NCBI RefSeq assembly: GCF_032818155.1
Contig: NZ_CP102590.1
Span: forward strand, 868,001 to 932,000
Reading direction: 5' to 3'
DNA: 64,000 nt
Source: Niallia taxi
GTDB lineage: Bacteria > Bacillota > Bacilli > Bacillales > Cytobacillaceae
The position numbers and the translations under genes are program-made. Shown piece by piece: positions 46,589 through 55,016 of the stretch. Below the pieces are notes generated by a model, which saw only the letters and a list, made by a program, of their open reading frames with translations, did no database searches and was not told the DNA's origin. The number at the start of each line of letters is the position of its first letter. The first letter of the stretch is position 1.

Positions 46589-47761
46589 TTAACTGGCAAG
46601 TGGTTTTGTTTGAGATTGCTTCGAGTAGTTTCTTACGATAATAGATATTAAACCTAATATTAAGGATAATATTCCAACAAATATGACATATTCTGTTCCG
46701 ATGCCAGAAATGAATAATCCCCCTGCAGCAGTACCAATTGTTGTTCCTACGTTACAGGATGATATAAATAAACCATTGGCAAAGTCAGGAGCTTCAGGAG
46801 CAGAAGACATTATCCAATATTGATTGATATTGCCACCTATTCCAGCTAAAATTCCCCAAACTAACGTAATAACAGCGACAGGAATCGAAAACTGTCCAAA
46901 CAGAAATAAGGCTATATAAACTGCTACCAATGCGAAGGGAAAAATCATGACGGATTTCGCGGCATTATTTGTAAGCAGCTTCCCTGCGACAATATTGCCA
47001 ATAATATTAGCTCCTCCAAATACGACTAACATGATGGTGATACTATTGGAAGACATAGCTGTTACACTTTTCAAATATTCAGCTAAGTAACTGTACACTC
47101 CAAAAACTGCTGAATTAAGGAAAATAACGGCAACAATCGATTGCCATGTAATAAGTTTTTTTAACACAGATAATTGACTGCCGTATGAAAGCTTCTCTTT
47201 AACAGGCATGGAAGGTATATATATCATCGTAGCAATGAATGCGATTATATTTATAAGAGCAAAGAAGGCCATTGCCATTTGTAACGAAGCTGTATTGGCA
47301 AGGAAGCTGGCAATTGGCACACCGACAACCATGCCTGCTGAAACACCTATAAACACCTTTGAAACAGCCTTTGGTGCTTCTGCTTTGCTGACAGAGGCAG
47401 CAGCAACTGAAAAAGCTAATGAACAATAGATTGGATGAAAAAAAGCTGGTACAATCCGAGCAAGTAACGCCACTGTAAAGTTAGTAGTAAATATAGAAAC
47501 AACGCTTCCTAACACGAAAATCCCTAGAACAAGCAGCATTACCTTCTTCCGGTCCATACCCGCAAAAAATAACGGCATTGTCGGACCAGAAACAGCAATC
47601 ACGAGTGCAAAAAGACTAACTAACAACCCTGCTTTTGATATACTAACACCAAAATGTTCTGCCAGAGATGGCAGTATGCCAATAACACCCATTTCCGTAT
47701 TAATAATGCCAAACACACCGATCGTTAATATAAATATAAGTAGCCTGTTTTGTTTAACCAA
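46589..47761 (-). CDS. MFS transporter (AraJ/YdhP-like)
   Basis: The 390-residue protein has about twelve TM segments. Its start (IFILTIGVFGIINTEMGVIG, LPSLAEHFGVSISKAGLLVS) and the FAGMDRKKVMLLVLGIFVLG loop resemble AraJ/YdhP-type exporters of purine or sugar-like compounds. It starts at a TTG (47761) with AGAGGTGA upstream. The HPr-like gene starts 20 bases after its stop and appears co-transcribed, which suggests a link between this transporter and carbon control. The substrate is unknown. Confidence 0.9.
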   Translation of the reverse strand: MVKQNRLLIFILTIGVFGIINTEMGVIGILPSLAEHFGVSISKAGLLVSLFALVIAVSGPTMPLFFAGMDRKKVMLLVLGIFVLGSVVSIFTTNFTVALLARIVPAFFHPIYCSLAFSVAAASVSKAEAPKAVSKVFIGVSAGMVVGVPIASFLANTASLQMAMAFFALINIIAFIATMIYIPSMPVKEKLSYGSQLSVLKKLITWQSIVAVIFLNSAVFGVYSYLAEYLKSVTAMSSNSITIMLVVFGGANIIGNIVAGKLLTNNAAKSVMIFPFALVAVYIALFLFGQFSIPVAVITLVWGILAGIGGNINQYWIMSSAPEAPDFANGLFISSCNVGTTIGTAAGGLFISGIGTEYVIFVGILSLILGLISIIVRNYSKQSQTKPLAS

Positions 47762-47850
47762 GAATATTCACCTCTTTTGAAAAATAAAAAACTGCCACAA
47801 ATTTTATTAGTACCTTTTGCAGCAGATTTTTTGTTTACTGACAGTATCTA

Positions 47851-48588
47851 TTAATCTTCTTGTTTTGTTGGACGAATAATAACTTCACTCACTGCGACAG
47901 TTTCAGGAGTACTAATTGCATATGCAACCGCTTCGGCAACATCGCTTGCTTGCAGGCCGTTTGTACGCTGAAGATTCTCCACCCAATTTCGTCTTTCTAT
48001 ATCATTAATTGTTGTGTGAAGCTCCGTATCTACCGTTCCTGGAGAGATTAACGTACTGCGGATATTGTTATGACGTTCCTCTTGGCGCAAGCCTTCCATG
48101 ATGGCACGAACAGCAAACTTAGTTCCACAATAAACAGCACCTTGCTGAAAAACAACATGTCCAGCGACAGAATCCGTCGTCACAATTTGTCCAGATTGTT
48201 GTTTTTGCATGATAGGTAATACTGCAGCAATCCCATTTAACACGCCCATAATATTGACATCTAACAGTTGACGCCATTCAGCAAAGCGTTTTTCAAAAAG
48301 AGATGCTGTCGGCATAATACCAGCATTGTTAAACAGCACGTCTACACGGCCATGTTTTTCAACCGCAAGGTCTACCACTGCTTGCACTTCTTCTTCTTTC
48401 GTCACATCTGCAACTGCATATGAAATTTCAGCATTAGGTATTGCTTCAACAATTGCCTTTAAACGGTCTTCTCGACGAGCTGCAATCACTAATTTAGCTC
48501 CTGCTTCTGCCAGTTTTTTAGTGGTCGCTTCCCCTATCCCGCTTGACGCTCCCATGATTACAACAACTTTGTCTTGCATAGAATACAT
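47851..48588 (-). CDS. Short-chain dehydrogenase/reductase
   Basis: The classical SDR motifs are present: VVVIMGASSGIGEATTKKL (cofactor binding), NNAGIMP, the catalytic serine in TTDSVAGHV and YCGTKFAV (Tyr/Lys pair). The cofactor is probably NADP(H), given the arginines AARREDR after strand 2. The enzyme would reduce a carbonyl or oxidise an alcohol of unknown type. Several in-frame ATGs exist (48639, 48600, 48588, 48579); AAAGGA is nearest and usefully spaced for 48588, but this is not certain. It is divergent from a LysR regulator and likely controlled by it. Confidence 0.87.
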   Translation of the reverse strand: MYSMQDKVVVIMGASSGIGEATTKKLAEAGAKLVIAARREDRLKAIVEAIPNAEISYAVADVTKEEEVQAVVDLAVEKHGRVDVLFNNAGIMPTASLFEKRFAEWRQLLDVNIMGVLNGIAAVLPIMQKQQSGQIVTTDSVAGHVVFQQGAVYCGTKFAVRAIMEGLRQEERHNNIRSTLISPGTVDTELHTTINDIERRNWVENLQRTNGLQASDVAEAVAYAISTPETVAVSEVIIRPTKQED

Positions 48589-48672
48589 ATTAGATAACAT
48601 TCCTTTCTTCTCATAGACTTTTATTCTGTTGTTCTTCATTTTAGCGACAGAATGTCTTCATAACAAATACCT

Positions 48673-48691
48673 ATATCAAATAACAAGATAT
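48673..48691. promoter_or_regulatory. LysR-type binding box before the SDR gene
   Basis: ATATCAAATAACAAGATAT has ATATC/GATAT arms and ATC-N9-GAT spacing, as expected for a LysR protein, between the divergent SDR and LysR genes. Confidence 0.68.
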
Positions 48692-48748
48692 GCTTGATAA
48701 GCATTTCAGTTATATATATACTAAAACAATTAACAGGAGGTGTAATAC

Positions 48749-49648
48749 ATGGAGTTAAGAGTATTACGGTACTTTCTTGCAGTTGCCAGGGAAGGAAGTA
48801 TAACCGCAGCGGCTGACTTGCTGCATGTTACTCAGCCAACCTTATCCAGACAATTAAAGGATTTGGAGCAAGAGTTAGGAAAAAAACTGTTTATTCGCAG
48901 CAGTCACAGCATCATTTTGACAGATGAAGGTTTGATATTAAGACAAAGAGCTGAAGAAATTGTTAATATGGTTAGTAAATTAGAGGCAGAATTTAACTCT
49001 ATGGAAGATACCGTTAGCGGGGATGTTTACATAGGTGGCGGCGAAACAGAGGCTATGAAGCAAATTGCAAGAGTAGTTAAGGATTTACAGTTAAAATACC
49101 CTAATATTCGCTATCATCTTTACAGCGGCAATGAAGAAGATGTAACAGATCGACTTGATAAGGGCTTACTTGACTTTGGTATTTTAATTCAACCCGCCGA
49201 TTTGTCCAAATATAACTATATCAATATCCCTGATAAAGATGTTTGGGGAGTTATCATGAGAAAAGACAGTCCACTTGCAGTTAAAGCTACGATTCAATCT
49301 TCTGACTTACTAAATGTTCCGTTAATCTGTTCACGCCAAGCCATCCAACAATCTTACTCAAAAAATGAATTTGCAGATTGGTTTGGAGAGGATTTTGAAA
49401 AATTAAATGTGGTAACAACATACAATCTTGCCTATAATGCTGCCATAATGGTTGAAGAAGGCATTGGTTATGCAATAACCCTTGATAAGATTGTGAATAC
49501 TTCCAGTGACAGCAGTCTTTGCTTTAGACCACTTAATCCAAAACTAGAATCAGGATTAAATATTGTTTGGAAAAAGCACCATGTTTTTTCCACTGCTGCT
49601 TCTGTATTTTTACAAGACATTCAAACTAAATTTTCAAGTTTGTCATAA
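48749..49648 (+). CDS. LysR-family regulator of the SDR gene
   Basis: The 299-residue protein has a typical LysR HTH (MELRVLRYFLAVAREGSITA, ADLLHVTQPTLSRQLKDLEQ) and a substrate-binding domain (about residues 92-295). AGGAGGTG lies upstream of the ATG. It faces away from the SDR gene, with an ATC-N9-GAT box between, and probably activates it when a substrate is present. It ends at a strong bidirectional terminator shared with the ABC genes. Confidence 0.93.
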   Translation: MELRVLRYFLAVAREGSITAAADLLHVTQPTLSRQLKDLEQELGKKLFIRSSHSIILTDEGLILRQRAEEIVNMVSKLEAEFNSMEDTVSGDVYIGGGETEAMKQIARVVKDLQLKYPNIRYHLYSGNEEDVTDRLDKGLLDFGILIQPADLSKYNYINIPDKDVWGVIMRKDSPLAVKATIQSSDLLNVPLICSRQAIQQSYSKNEFADWFGEDFEKLNVVTTYNLAYNAAIMVEEGIGYAITLDKIVNTSSDSSLCFRPLNPKLESGLNIVWKKHHVFSTAASVFLQDIQTKFSSLS

Positions 49649-49680
49649 GGAATTATTTGTTTTGTAATTCTCACGATCAT

Positions 49681-49728
49681 AAAAAACATAGATGGCTGAG
49701 CTGTTGACCTCAACTATCTATGTTTTTT
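49681..49728. terminator. Bidirectional terminator
   Basis: AAAAAACATAGAT pairs with ATCTATGTTTTTT around an inner GAG/CTC pairing. It separates the LysR gene from the converging ABC-2 permease gene. Confidence 0.9.
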
Positions 49729-49748
49729 TCCAACAAAGCAAATAATTC

Positions 49749-50357
49749 TTAGAGTACTTTATTCTTAAAGATACGAATAGACAATAACCAGGAACAAGCA
49801 AACAAAATAAGGATGGAGCCCGAAGTTATCAGATAAAAAGACAGAGTTTGCAAGGATAGCAGCTTCTCTACAAAATTCATGATAACTTCGTTCAGATTGT
49901 GAAATATCATATTAATTATTACCATATAAATAACAAATAACACAATGGAGGCTATCAGCAAATATTGACTTTTAAACTGATAAGAAAAAGGAAGAATAAA
50001 AGAAGCAACAATCATCACTAAACTAATGATAAGCATTATTTCTTTCCAAGCCATTAGCTCCTGGTTAAGAATTAAATTCCCAATAAATAGACCGGAAATA
50101 ACAATGAATGTAAACACTAATACGCCAATATATTTAGAACTTACCATTTCTTTTCTGGTGTATGGCAGTGAATTTAGCAGTGTATTAATGGAGGACTTTT
50201 CATCCATGGAAAATGCATTCATAATGATTACAATACTAAATACAAACCCTATCCAAACATATCCGATATTAAGAGACAAATACACTAATTGAATTGGTAA
50301 CAGTATCCACAATGTTTTCTTCTGCATTACTATATCTTTTCGAATTAGATTATACAT
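49749..50357 (-). CDS. ABC-2 type permease
   Basis: The 202-residue protein has about six hydrophobic segments and the ABC-2 look of YtrC/D-like small permeases (LIRKDIVMQKKTLWIL at the start, SMDEKSSINTLLNSLPYTRKE in the first loop). It would form the membrane part of an exporter with the ATPase encoded just upstream, which overlaps it by eight bases. The third gene is a GntR regulator. Substrate unknown; such sets often respond to wall-active agents. Confidence 0.88.
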   Translation of the reverse strand: MYNLIRKDIVMQKKTLWILLPIQLVYLSLNIGYVWIGFVFSIVIIMNAFSMDEKSSINTLLNSLPYTRKEMVSSKYIGVLVFTFIVISGLFIGNLILNQELMAWKEIMLIISLVMIVASFILPFSYQFKSQYLLIASIVLFVIYMVIINMIFHNLNEVIMNFVEKLLSLQTLSFYLITSGSILILFACSWLLSIRIFKNKVL

Positions 50358-51219
50358 CTGTCACAGTTCCTTTCTTTGTATAAAACATAATGTCTTCTAA
50401 AGTCGGTTTTTCCATAACAACTAATGACCCAAAAACCTCTTCTACTCTCCCTTTATTGCTAGTTAATGCCTCAAAGCCATGAGGAGACGTTTTAATAGAA
50501 ATAAATTCTTGCTTCGTATCTGGATCTAATAAATCCAGCCCACCCTTTACTAGGGCATACTCCTCTTCTATTTGATAAGATTTCTTTGTGAAAATATGTT
50601 CGCCATTGTGAAGGAATGTGATATAATCTGCGATTCGGTCTAAATCTGTTGTAATATGCGTGGAAAAAAAGATTGATTTCTGCCCATCTTCCATTATTTC
50701 ATGAAGGATTTCCAACAGCTCTCTGCGAAAGATTGGATCTAATCCTGATGTCGGTTCATCCATAATAATTAACTCTGCTTGATGTGATAAAGCGATTGCT
50801 ATGGAAGTCTTCATCATCATGCCTTTAGAGAATGTTTTTAGCTTTTTCTTTAACGGTAGTTCAAACTTCTCAACATATGCTTGAAATATACCGTCATCCC
50901 AATAATGATAAGATCGACTTATTATTCCGACCATCTCTTTAAGTGATAGATGCTCATAAAATACATTACTATCGAACACAAAACCAACTCGCTGTTTGAT
51001 TTCTTTTTCATTTCCCTTGTAATTTAACCCGAAAATAGATATATCACCGCTATCTGGCTGCAATAAATTCATAATTAACTTAATTGTTGTTGACTTCCCT
51101 ACACCGTTTCCGCCAATAAGCCCTGTAATATATCCCTTTTTCACATTCATTGTAAGGTTTTTCAGCTGAAAATCACCAAATGATTTGTTGACGTTTTGTA
51201 ATTCAATAACATTCTCCAC
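50350..51219 (-). CDS. ABC transporter ATPase
   Basis: The 289-residue ATPase has Walker A GLIGGNGVGKSTTIKLIM (about residues 33-50), the Q-loop region, the signature FSKGMMMKTSIAIAL, Walker B ELIIMDEPTSGLDP and the switch histidine in FFSTHITTDLDRI. It has a short C-terminal extension of about 70 residues. It starts at a GTG that shares one base with the stop of the GntR gene. It should pair with the ABC-2 permease encoded downstream. Confidence 0.95.
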   Translation of the reverse strand: MENVIELQNVNKSFGDFQLKNLTMNVKKGYITGLIGGNGVGKSTTIKLIMNLLQPDSGDISIFGLNYKGNEKEIKQRVGFVFDSNVFYEHLSLKEMVGIISRSYHYWDDGIFQAYVEKFELPLKKKLKTFSKGMMMKTSIAIALSHQAELIIMDEPTSGLDPIFRRELLEILHEIMEDGQKSIFFSTHITTDLDRIADYITFLHNGEHIFTKKSYQIEEEYALVKGGLDLLDPDTKQEFISIKTSPHGFEALTSNKGRVEEVFGSLVVMEKPTLEDIMFYTKKGTVTDV

Positions 51220-51596
51220 TAAATTTCCTCCTTGTATAAGAATGTAAGCAGCTCCTTCAATTCTGTCAGTGAAACACCAATTTCTTTACTGTTATGGATT
51301 GCTGCTATTAATTGCTCCTCAATTACCTTCATTTTTCTTTCTTTAATCATTTCATTATTTTGCTCTTGAACAAATGAGCCTTTCCCAACAACTGAATAGA
51401 TGAACCCGTTTTTCTCAAGCTCTTCATAAGCACGTTTCGTTGTTATTACACTTATGTCCAACTCCTTAGCTAATTGGCGCATGCTTGGGAGCGGACTTCC
51501 TTCCGGTAATTCAGCTGAAAGGATATGCTTCTTTATTTGTGCATAAATTTGTTCATATATAGGTTCTTTTGATTTGTTTGAAATAATTATTTGCAT
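51219..51596 (-). CDS. GntR-family regulator (YtrA subfamily)
   Basis: The 125-residue protein is a short GntR regulator of the YtrA type: a winged HTH (PIYEQIYAQIKKHILSAELP, PSMRQLAKELDISVITTKRAYEELEKNGF in two parts) and a small helical tail of about 45 residues instead of a full ligand domain. YtrA-type repressors control neighbouring ABC exporters in response to cell-wall antibiotics such as bacitracin or ramoplanin. It starts at an ATG with AGAGGT upstream. A TTGTATATA/TATATACAA dyad upstream is the probable operator. Confidence 0.92.
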   Translation of the reverse strand: MQIIISNKSKEPIYEQIYAQIKKHILSAELPEGSPLPSMRQLAKELDISVITTKRAYEELEKNGFIYSVVGKGSFVQEQNNEMIKERKMKVIEEQLIAAIHNSKEIGVSLTELKELLTFLYKEEI

Positions 51597-51617
51597 GCAA
51601 AAACCTCTTTTACAATA

Positions 51618-51640
51618 TTGTATATATAACTTATATACAA
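51618..51640. promoter_or_regulatory. GntR/YtrA-type operator
   Basis: TTGTATATA and TATATACAA flank five bases, a perfect dyad 22 bases upstream of the GntR start codon. Further TATACAA-like half-sites occur to 51667, so more than one dimer may bind. Confidence 0.68.
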
Positions 51641-51710
51641 TATATACAAAATACTAACTATATACAATAGTTTTTTTAGAAATTTTTACTTTTTTTCGCA
51701 AGCATAAAAA

Positions 51711-51741
51711 AAACCAGGAGCCGCTTTCCGGTCCCTGGTTT
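51711..51741 (-). terminator. Terminator of the DRE-TIM gene
   Basis: AAACCAGG and CCTGGTTT enclose a second CCG/CGG stem; eight Ts follow on the minus strand. Confidence 0.9.
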
Positions 51742-51762
51742 TAAACAAGTTAAATTTTCCTA

Positions 51763-52722
51763 TTATTTTGAAGCCGGTGCTAGCGAAGACTCTGGTGTAG
51801 TTACCTTATCATAGAAATCTACAAATTTATCTCTGTCTTCACTGTCACGGTATGCCATTGCTACACGTGGATGCTCATTAAGCACACCAGAAATCATGTA
51901 AGGAATAATATAGCCCCATTCCCACTTTTGTCTCATTTCTACCATATGCTTTTCAATAACTCCAAGAACTGGCTTAAGCTCATAGCTTGGTTTTTGGATA
52001 TAGCCAACTAAAAGCTCTGTATTACAGTTTCCTGCAGCACGGCCCATTCCATATACAGATGAATCAAGGAATGTAACTCCGTGTTGATATGCAGTTAATG
52101 TATTGGCAAATGCCAGCTGCATATTGTTGTGAGTATGTATTCCCAGCTTTTTATTTGGTAGCATTGCTTTAAATTTATTAACTTGATGCTCAATATCAGA
52201 AGGATCTAAGCTTCCAAAGGAGTCCACAATATAAACAACATCCACTGGGCTTGCTTTCACCATATCAAATGCTTTAATAAGCTGTTTCTCAGGTACACTG
52301 GATAATGCCATAATATTAAGTGATGTTTCGTAGCCTAAATCATGGAACAGCTTAACAAGTTCTAAGCCTTTATCTACTTCACGAATATAACAAGCTACCC
52401 GGATCATATCCAGCACACTTTGCTCACGAGGCAGGACATCATTTGGGTCTACTCGTCCAATGTCGACTAATGCAGAAAGCTTTGTGAACTTCTTCTCCGG
52501 TATAATTTCTTTCAAGAAGTTATCATCAAGAAATCTCCATGGGTTAGGCTCAGACACATTTAAAAGCTTTGCAGAATTTTTATAACCAATCTCCATATAC
52601 TCAACGCCAGCTTCACTTAAACCATTATATAAGTCCTGAACAAATTCTACACTGAAGTCCCAATTGTTGACTAAACCTCCATCACGGATGGTACAGTCGA
52701 TAATTTTACTATGATGTTCCAT
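51763..52722 (-). CDS. DRE-TIM aldolase-like protein
   Basis: The 319-residue protein has the DRE-TIM metallolyase pattern: SKIIDCTIRDGGLVNNWDFS near the start (DCTIRDGG with metal-binding aspartate), DVVYIVDSFGSLDP and LGIHTHNNMQLAFANTL (HxH metal site). This fold includes 4-hydroxy-2-oxovalerate aldolase, HMG-CoA lyase and citramalate synthase; the shape here is nearest the aldolase branch, but no partner dehydrogenase is present. The frame is open to a GTG at 52740 that overlaps the ribosome binding site, so the ATG at 52722 is used. It is a single-gene unit. Confidence 0.85.
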   Translation of the reverse strand: MEHHSKIIDCTIRDGGLVNNWDFSVEFVQDLYNGLSEAGVEYMEIGYKNSAKLLNVSEPNPWRFLDDNFLKEIIPEKKFTKLSALVDIGRVDPNDVLPREQSVLDMIRVACYIREVDKGLELVKLFHDLGYETSLNIMALSSVPEKQLIKAFDMVKASPVDVVYIVDSFGSLDPSDIEHQVNKFKAMLPNKKLGIHTHNNMQLAFANTLTAYQHGVTFLDSSVYGMGRAAGNCNTELLVGYIQKPSYELKPVLGVIEKHMVEMRQKWEWGYIIPYMISGVLNEHPRVAMAYRDSEDRDKFVDFYDKVTTPESSLAPASK

Positions 52723-53002
52723 AATTCTACCTCTCTCCACTAATTCTTTTGGGTCATAATATAATACGTTATCTATGCTTATATCATGTTTATTGCAAGG
52801 GAGTCAACCTTATCATCCAAATCCATAAACTTTCTATACAATTAACAACGTAATAATGTTCTTAATGTAAATTGGCTATGATTTATAAAAAATATCTGAA
52901 GGATATTTTGATACTAGGAATTAACTTACAACTAACCATACATCAACCCTCTAGATAGTGCTAGAGAAAAACGAAAAAAAAGAAGCCCTTATTAAATGTC
53001 TT

Positions 53003-53386
53003 CTACGAAAAAGATATATATAAACAGCAGAAAAAAAGAATAATGGATAATGGTGACATAACGATCCTTTCTTTTTTACTTTTAGAAATTAAGTTTGTTA
53101 ATGTATTTAAACCAAGGAATATGGTCATAACCCATACTAGTATGTTTGTAGGTAAAAAATGAAAACCATTAAATACTTCAGCATGAAGTAGAAAAACAAA
53201 GCCCATAAATAAAAGAATAATGGCATTTATGAAGCTCACAATGCGTAACTTTTTAGGTAAAACCTTGTAAAATCCCCCCATTGCATACTCACCGTAAGGA
53301 TATCCAAGTGAAAGTAATACTTGAAATACTGCTATTAACACAAACATAATCGCAACTAGAATGGAAGCTATGTGGACAATTTCCAT
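53003..53386 (-). CDS. Membrane protein with four TM segments
   Basis: The 127-residue protein has four hydrophobic segments (about residues 5-27, 48-70, 78-95 and 105-125) and a short motif SLGYPYGEYAMGG after the first. Similar small four-helix proteins occur in Bacilli, but the family is not recognised with certainty. The gene starts at ATG 53386 after a GGGGGT-like site and has no operon partner. Confidence 0.6.
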   Translation of the reverse strand: MEIVHIASILVAIMFVLIAVFQVLLSLGYPYGEYAMGGFYKVLPKKLRIVSFINAIILLFMGFVFLLHAEVFNGFHFLPTNILVWVMTIFLGLNTLTNLISKSKKERIVMSPLSIILFFCCLYISFS

Positions 53387-53554
53387 ACATTTATTACCCC
53401 CTGTTTACTGTAAATTTCTAAGTTAGTTCGAAATAGAATACGTTTGACCAGTCTTCATTATTCCTGTTAACAGCTATACTTGCTTATGTAAGGATAAAAA
53501 TTTTTATTAAAACAAAGTAATATTTCATATTCTGCTGCGGAAGTTTAAAAAAAG

Positions 53555-53574
53555 ACAATGCCAGCTTTTGCATT
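53555..53574 (-). terminator. Terminator of the acetyltransferase pair
   Basis: CAATGC and GCATTG pair and a seven-T run follows on the minus strand. Confidence 0.78.
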
Positions 53575-53615
53575 GCCCCTGAACATTTATTTAGCTGTGA
53601 GATTTTTATCATTAT

Positions 53616-54206
53616 CTACTCAGTAGTTTCTAGCCCAACTGTATCTTTTTCTGTTATTGGTCTGATGACTCTACATGGAACACCTGCCGCAATAACACCT
53701 GCAGGAATATCCTTTGTGACAACACTGCCTGCACCAATTATAGTATTATCACCGATAGTCACTCCTGGAACAATCGTAACTGAACCACCAAGCCATACAT
53801 TATCCCCTATAGTAATAGGCAATGACCTCTCATATCCTGCCTTTCGCTCAGCTGCATCCATTGCATGGTTCGGCGTATACAAACTAACATTTGGACCAAT
53901 TAAGACATTATCTCCAATCGTAACTTTGGCGCAGTCCAAAATTGTACAGTTTGTGTTTGCATAGAAATTATCACCAACTGTAATGTTATATCCATAATCA
54001 CAATTAAAAGGTGACTCAACCCATGCGTTTTCTCCTACAGAATGAAACAGTTTTTGAATGATTTGGTTTCTTTCCATGCGTTCAGATGGTTTTCTACTAT
54101 TAAATTCATATACCAAATCTTTTGCTTTTTCTCTTTCTGCTGTTAACTCTTCGTCCCAACAAATGTAATATTCTTGATTTAACATTTTGTGTTTTTCCGT
54201 TTTCAT
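53616..54206 (-). CDS. Sugar O-acetyltransferase, copy A (Maa/LacA type)
   Basis: The protein of about 196 residues has an N-terminal Mac domain (MKTEKHKMLNQEYYICWDEE and following, about residues 1-55) and a left-handed beta-helix of hexapeptide repeats (about 60-185; IGDNVLIGPNVSLYTPNHAMD, GDNVWLGGSVTIVPGVTIGD). The catalytic histidine of the maltose/galactoside acetyltransferase family lies in YTPNHAMD. It acetylates a sugar hydroxyl using acetyl-CoA. The ATG at 54206 has AGGAG nine bases away; an earlier ATG overlaps the site. Copy B lies directly upstream on the same strand. Confidence 0.93.
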   Translation of the reverse strand: MKTEKHKMLNQEYYICWDEELTAEREKAKDLVYEFNSRKPSERMERNQIIQKLFHSVGENAWVESPFNCDYGYNITVGDNFYANTNCTILDCAKVTIGDNVLIGPNVSLYTPNHAMDAAERKAGYERSLPITIGDNVWLGGSVTIVPGVTIGDNTIIGAGSVVTKDIPAGVIAAGVPCRVIRPITEKDTVGLETTE

Positions 54207-54299
54207 TCTTTTCATCTCCTAGTTAGTTCATTACACGCATCTACAAGTTATTCCAAGCAAAATGGTTGCCCCGGAATATATACTAATGGTTTTGGTTTT

Positions 54300-54860
54300 C
54301 TATATTTCAATATGTTTAATGATTCTTGCCGGATTCCCGCCTACCAATACATTTTCTGGTACATCTTTAGTAACTACTGCACCTGATGCGATTACAACAT
54401 TATCTCCTACTGTTACTCCTGGATTTATTATTGCACTGCCCCCAATCCATACATTGTTTCCAAACGTAATCGGTTTTGCATATTCCTTACCTGAATTACG
54501 TTCATCTGGATGAAGTGGATGTGTAACTGTATAGATTTGCACCCCAGGTCCAAGCATACAATTGTCCCCAAATCGCACTTCAGCAACATCTAAAATGGTA
54601 GAGTCATAGTTGGCAAAGAAGTTTTCTCCTACATATGTGTTATATCCATAATCAAATCGTATATTAGGACGCATATGTACATTTTCTCCAGTAGAACCGA
54701 GTAATTCTTTTAATAATGCAGTCCGTTTTTCACCTTCTGTTTCCAATGTTTTATTAAACATACTAACCATCGTTCTTGCTTTCCTTCGTTCCTTAGATAA
54801 ATCTGGGTCAGCAGGATTGAACATTTCGCCAGCCAACATTTTTTCTTTCTCTGTTTTCAT
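54300..54860 (-). CDS. Sugar O-acetyltransferase, copy B (Maa/LacA type)
   Basis: The protein of about 186 residues is a paralogue of copy A: Mac domain start [20 protein letters not shown], hexapeptide repeats ([40 protein letters not shown]) and the catalytic histidine in YTVTHPLH. It is missing nothing visible. The frame is open to 54896, but GGGAG before the ATG at 54860 fixes the start. Copy A follows after 93 bases, so the pair is transcribed together. Tandem duplication followed by divergence is likely; each may have its own sugar. Confidence 0.93.
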   Translation of the reverse strand: MKTEKEKMLAGEMFNPADPDLSKERRKARTMVSMFNKTLETEGEKRTALLKELLGSTGENVHMRPNIRFDYGYNTYVGENFFANYDSTILDVAEVRFGDNCMLGPGVQIYTVTHPLHPDERNSGKEYAKPITFGNNVWIGGSAIINPGVTVGDNVVIASGAVVTKDVPENVLVGGNPARIIKHIEI

Positions 54861-54979
54861 ATGAATCTCCCTTTTATCCTGTGTATGATAGCGCATACAT
54901 GTAGTATACTTGTATATACAAGTTAATTCAACAGTAAATTTCCTTTACCAACTAGAATTTCTTTTTTGGCAAATAAAAA

Positions 54980-55002
54980 AGGGACTCCTTATTAAAGAAA
55001 GT
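54980..55002 (-). terminator. Terminator of the two-component system
   Basis: GGACT and AGTCC form a short stem followed by CCTTTTTTATTTG on the minus strand. Confidence 0.65.
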
Positions 55003-55016
55003 CCGATCCTTAAGCT

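Noticed and set aside
47860..48616. Plus-strand frames opposite the SDR gene
   Set aside because: They are antisense to clear SDR motifs and have no independent support.
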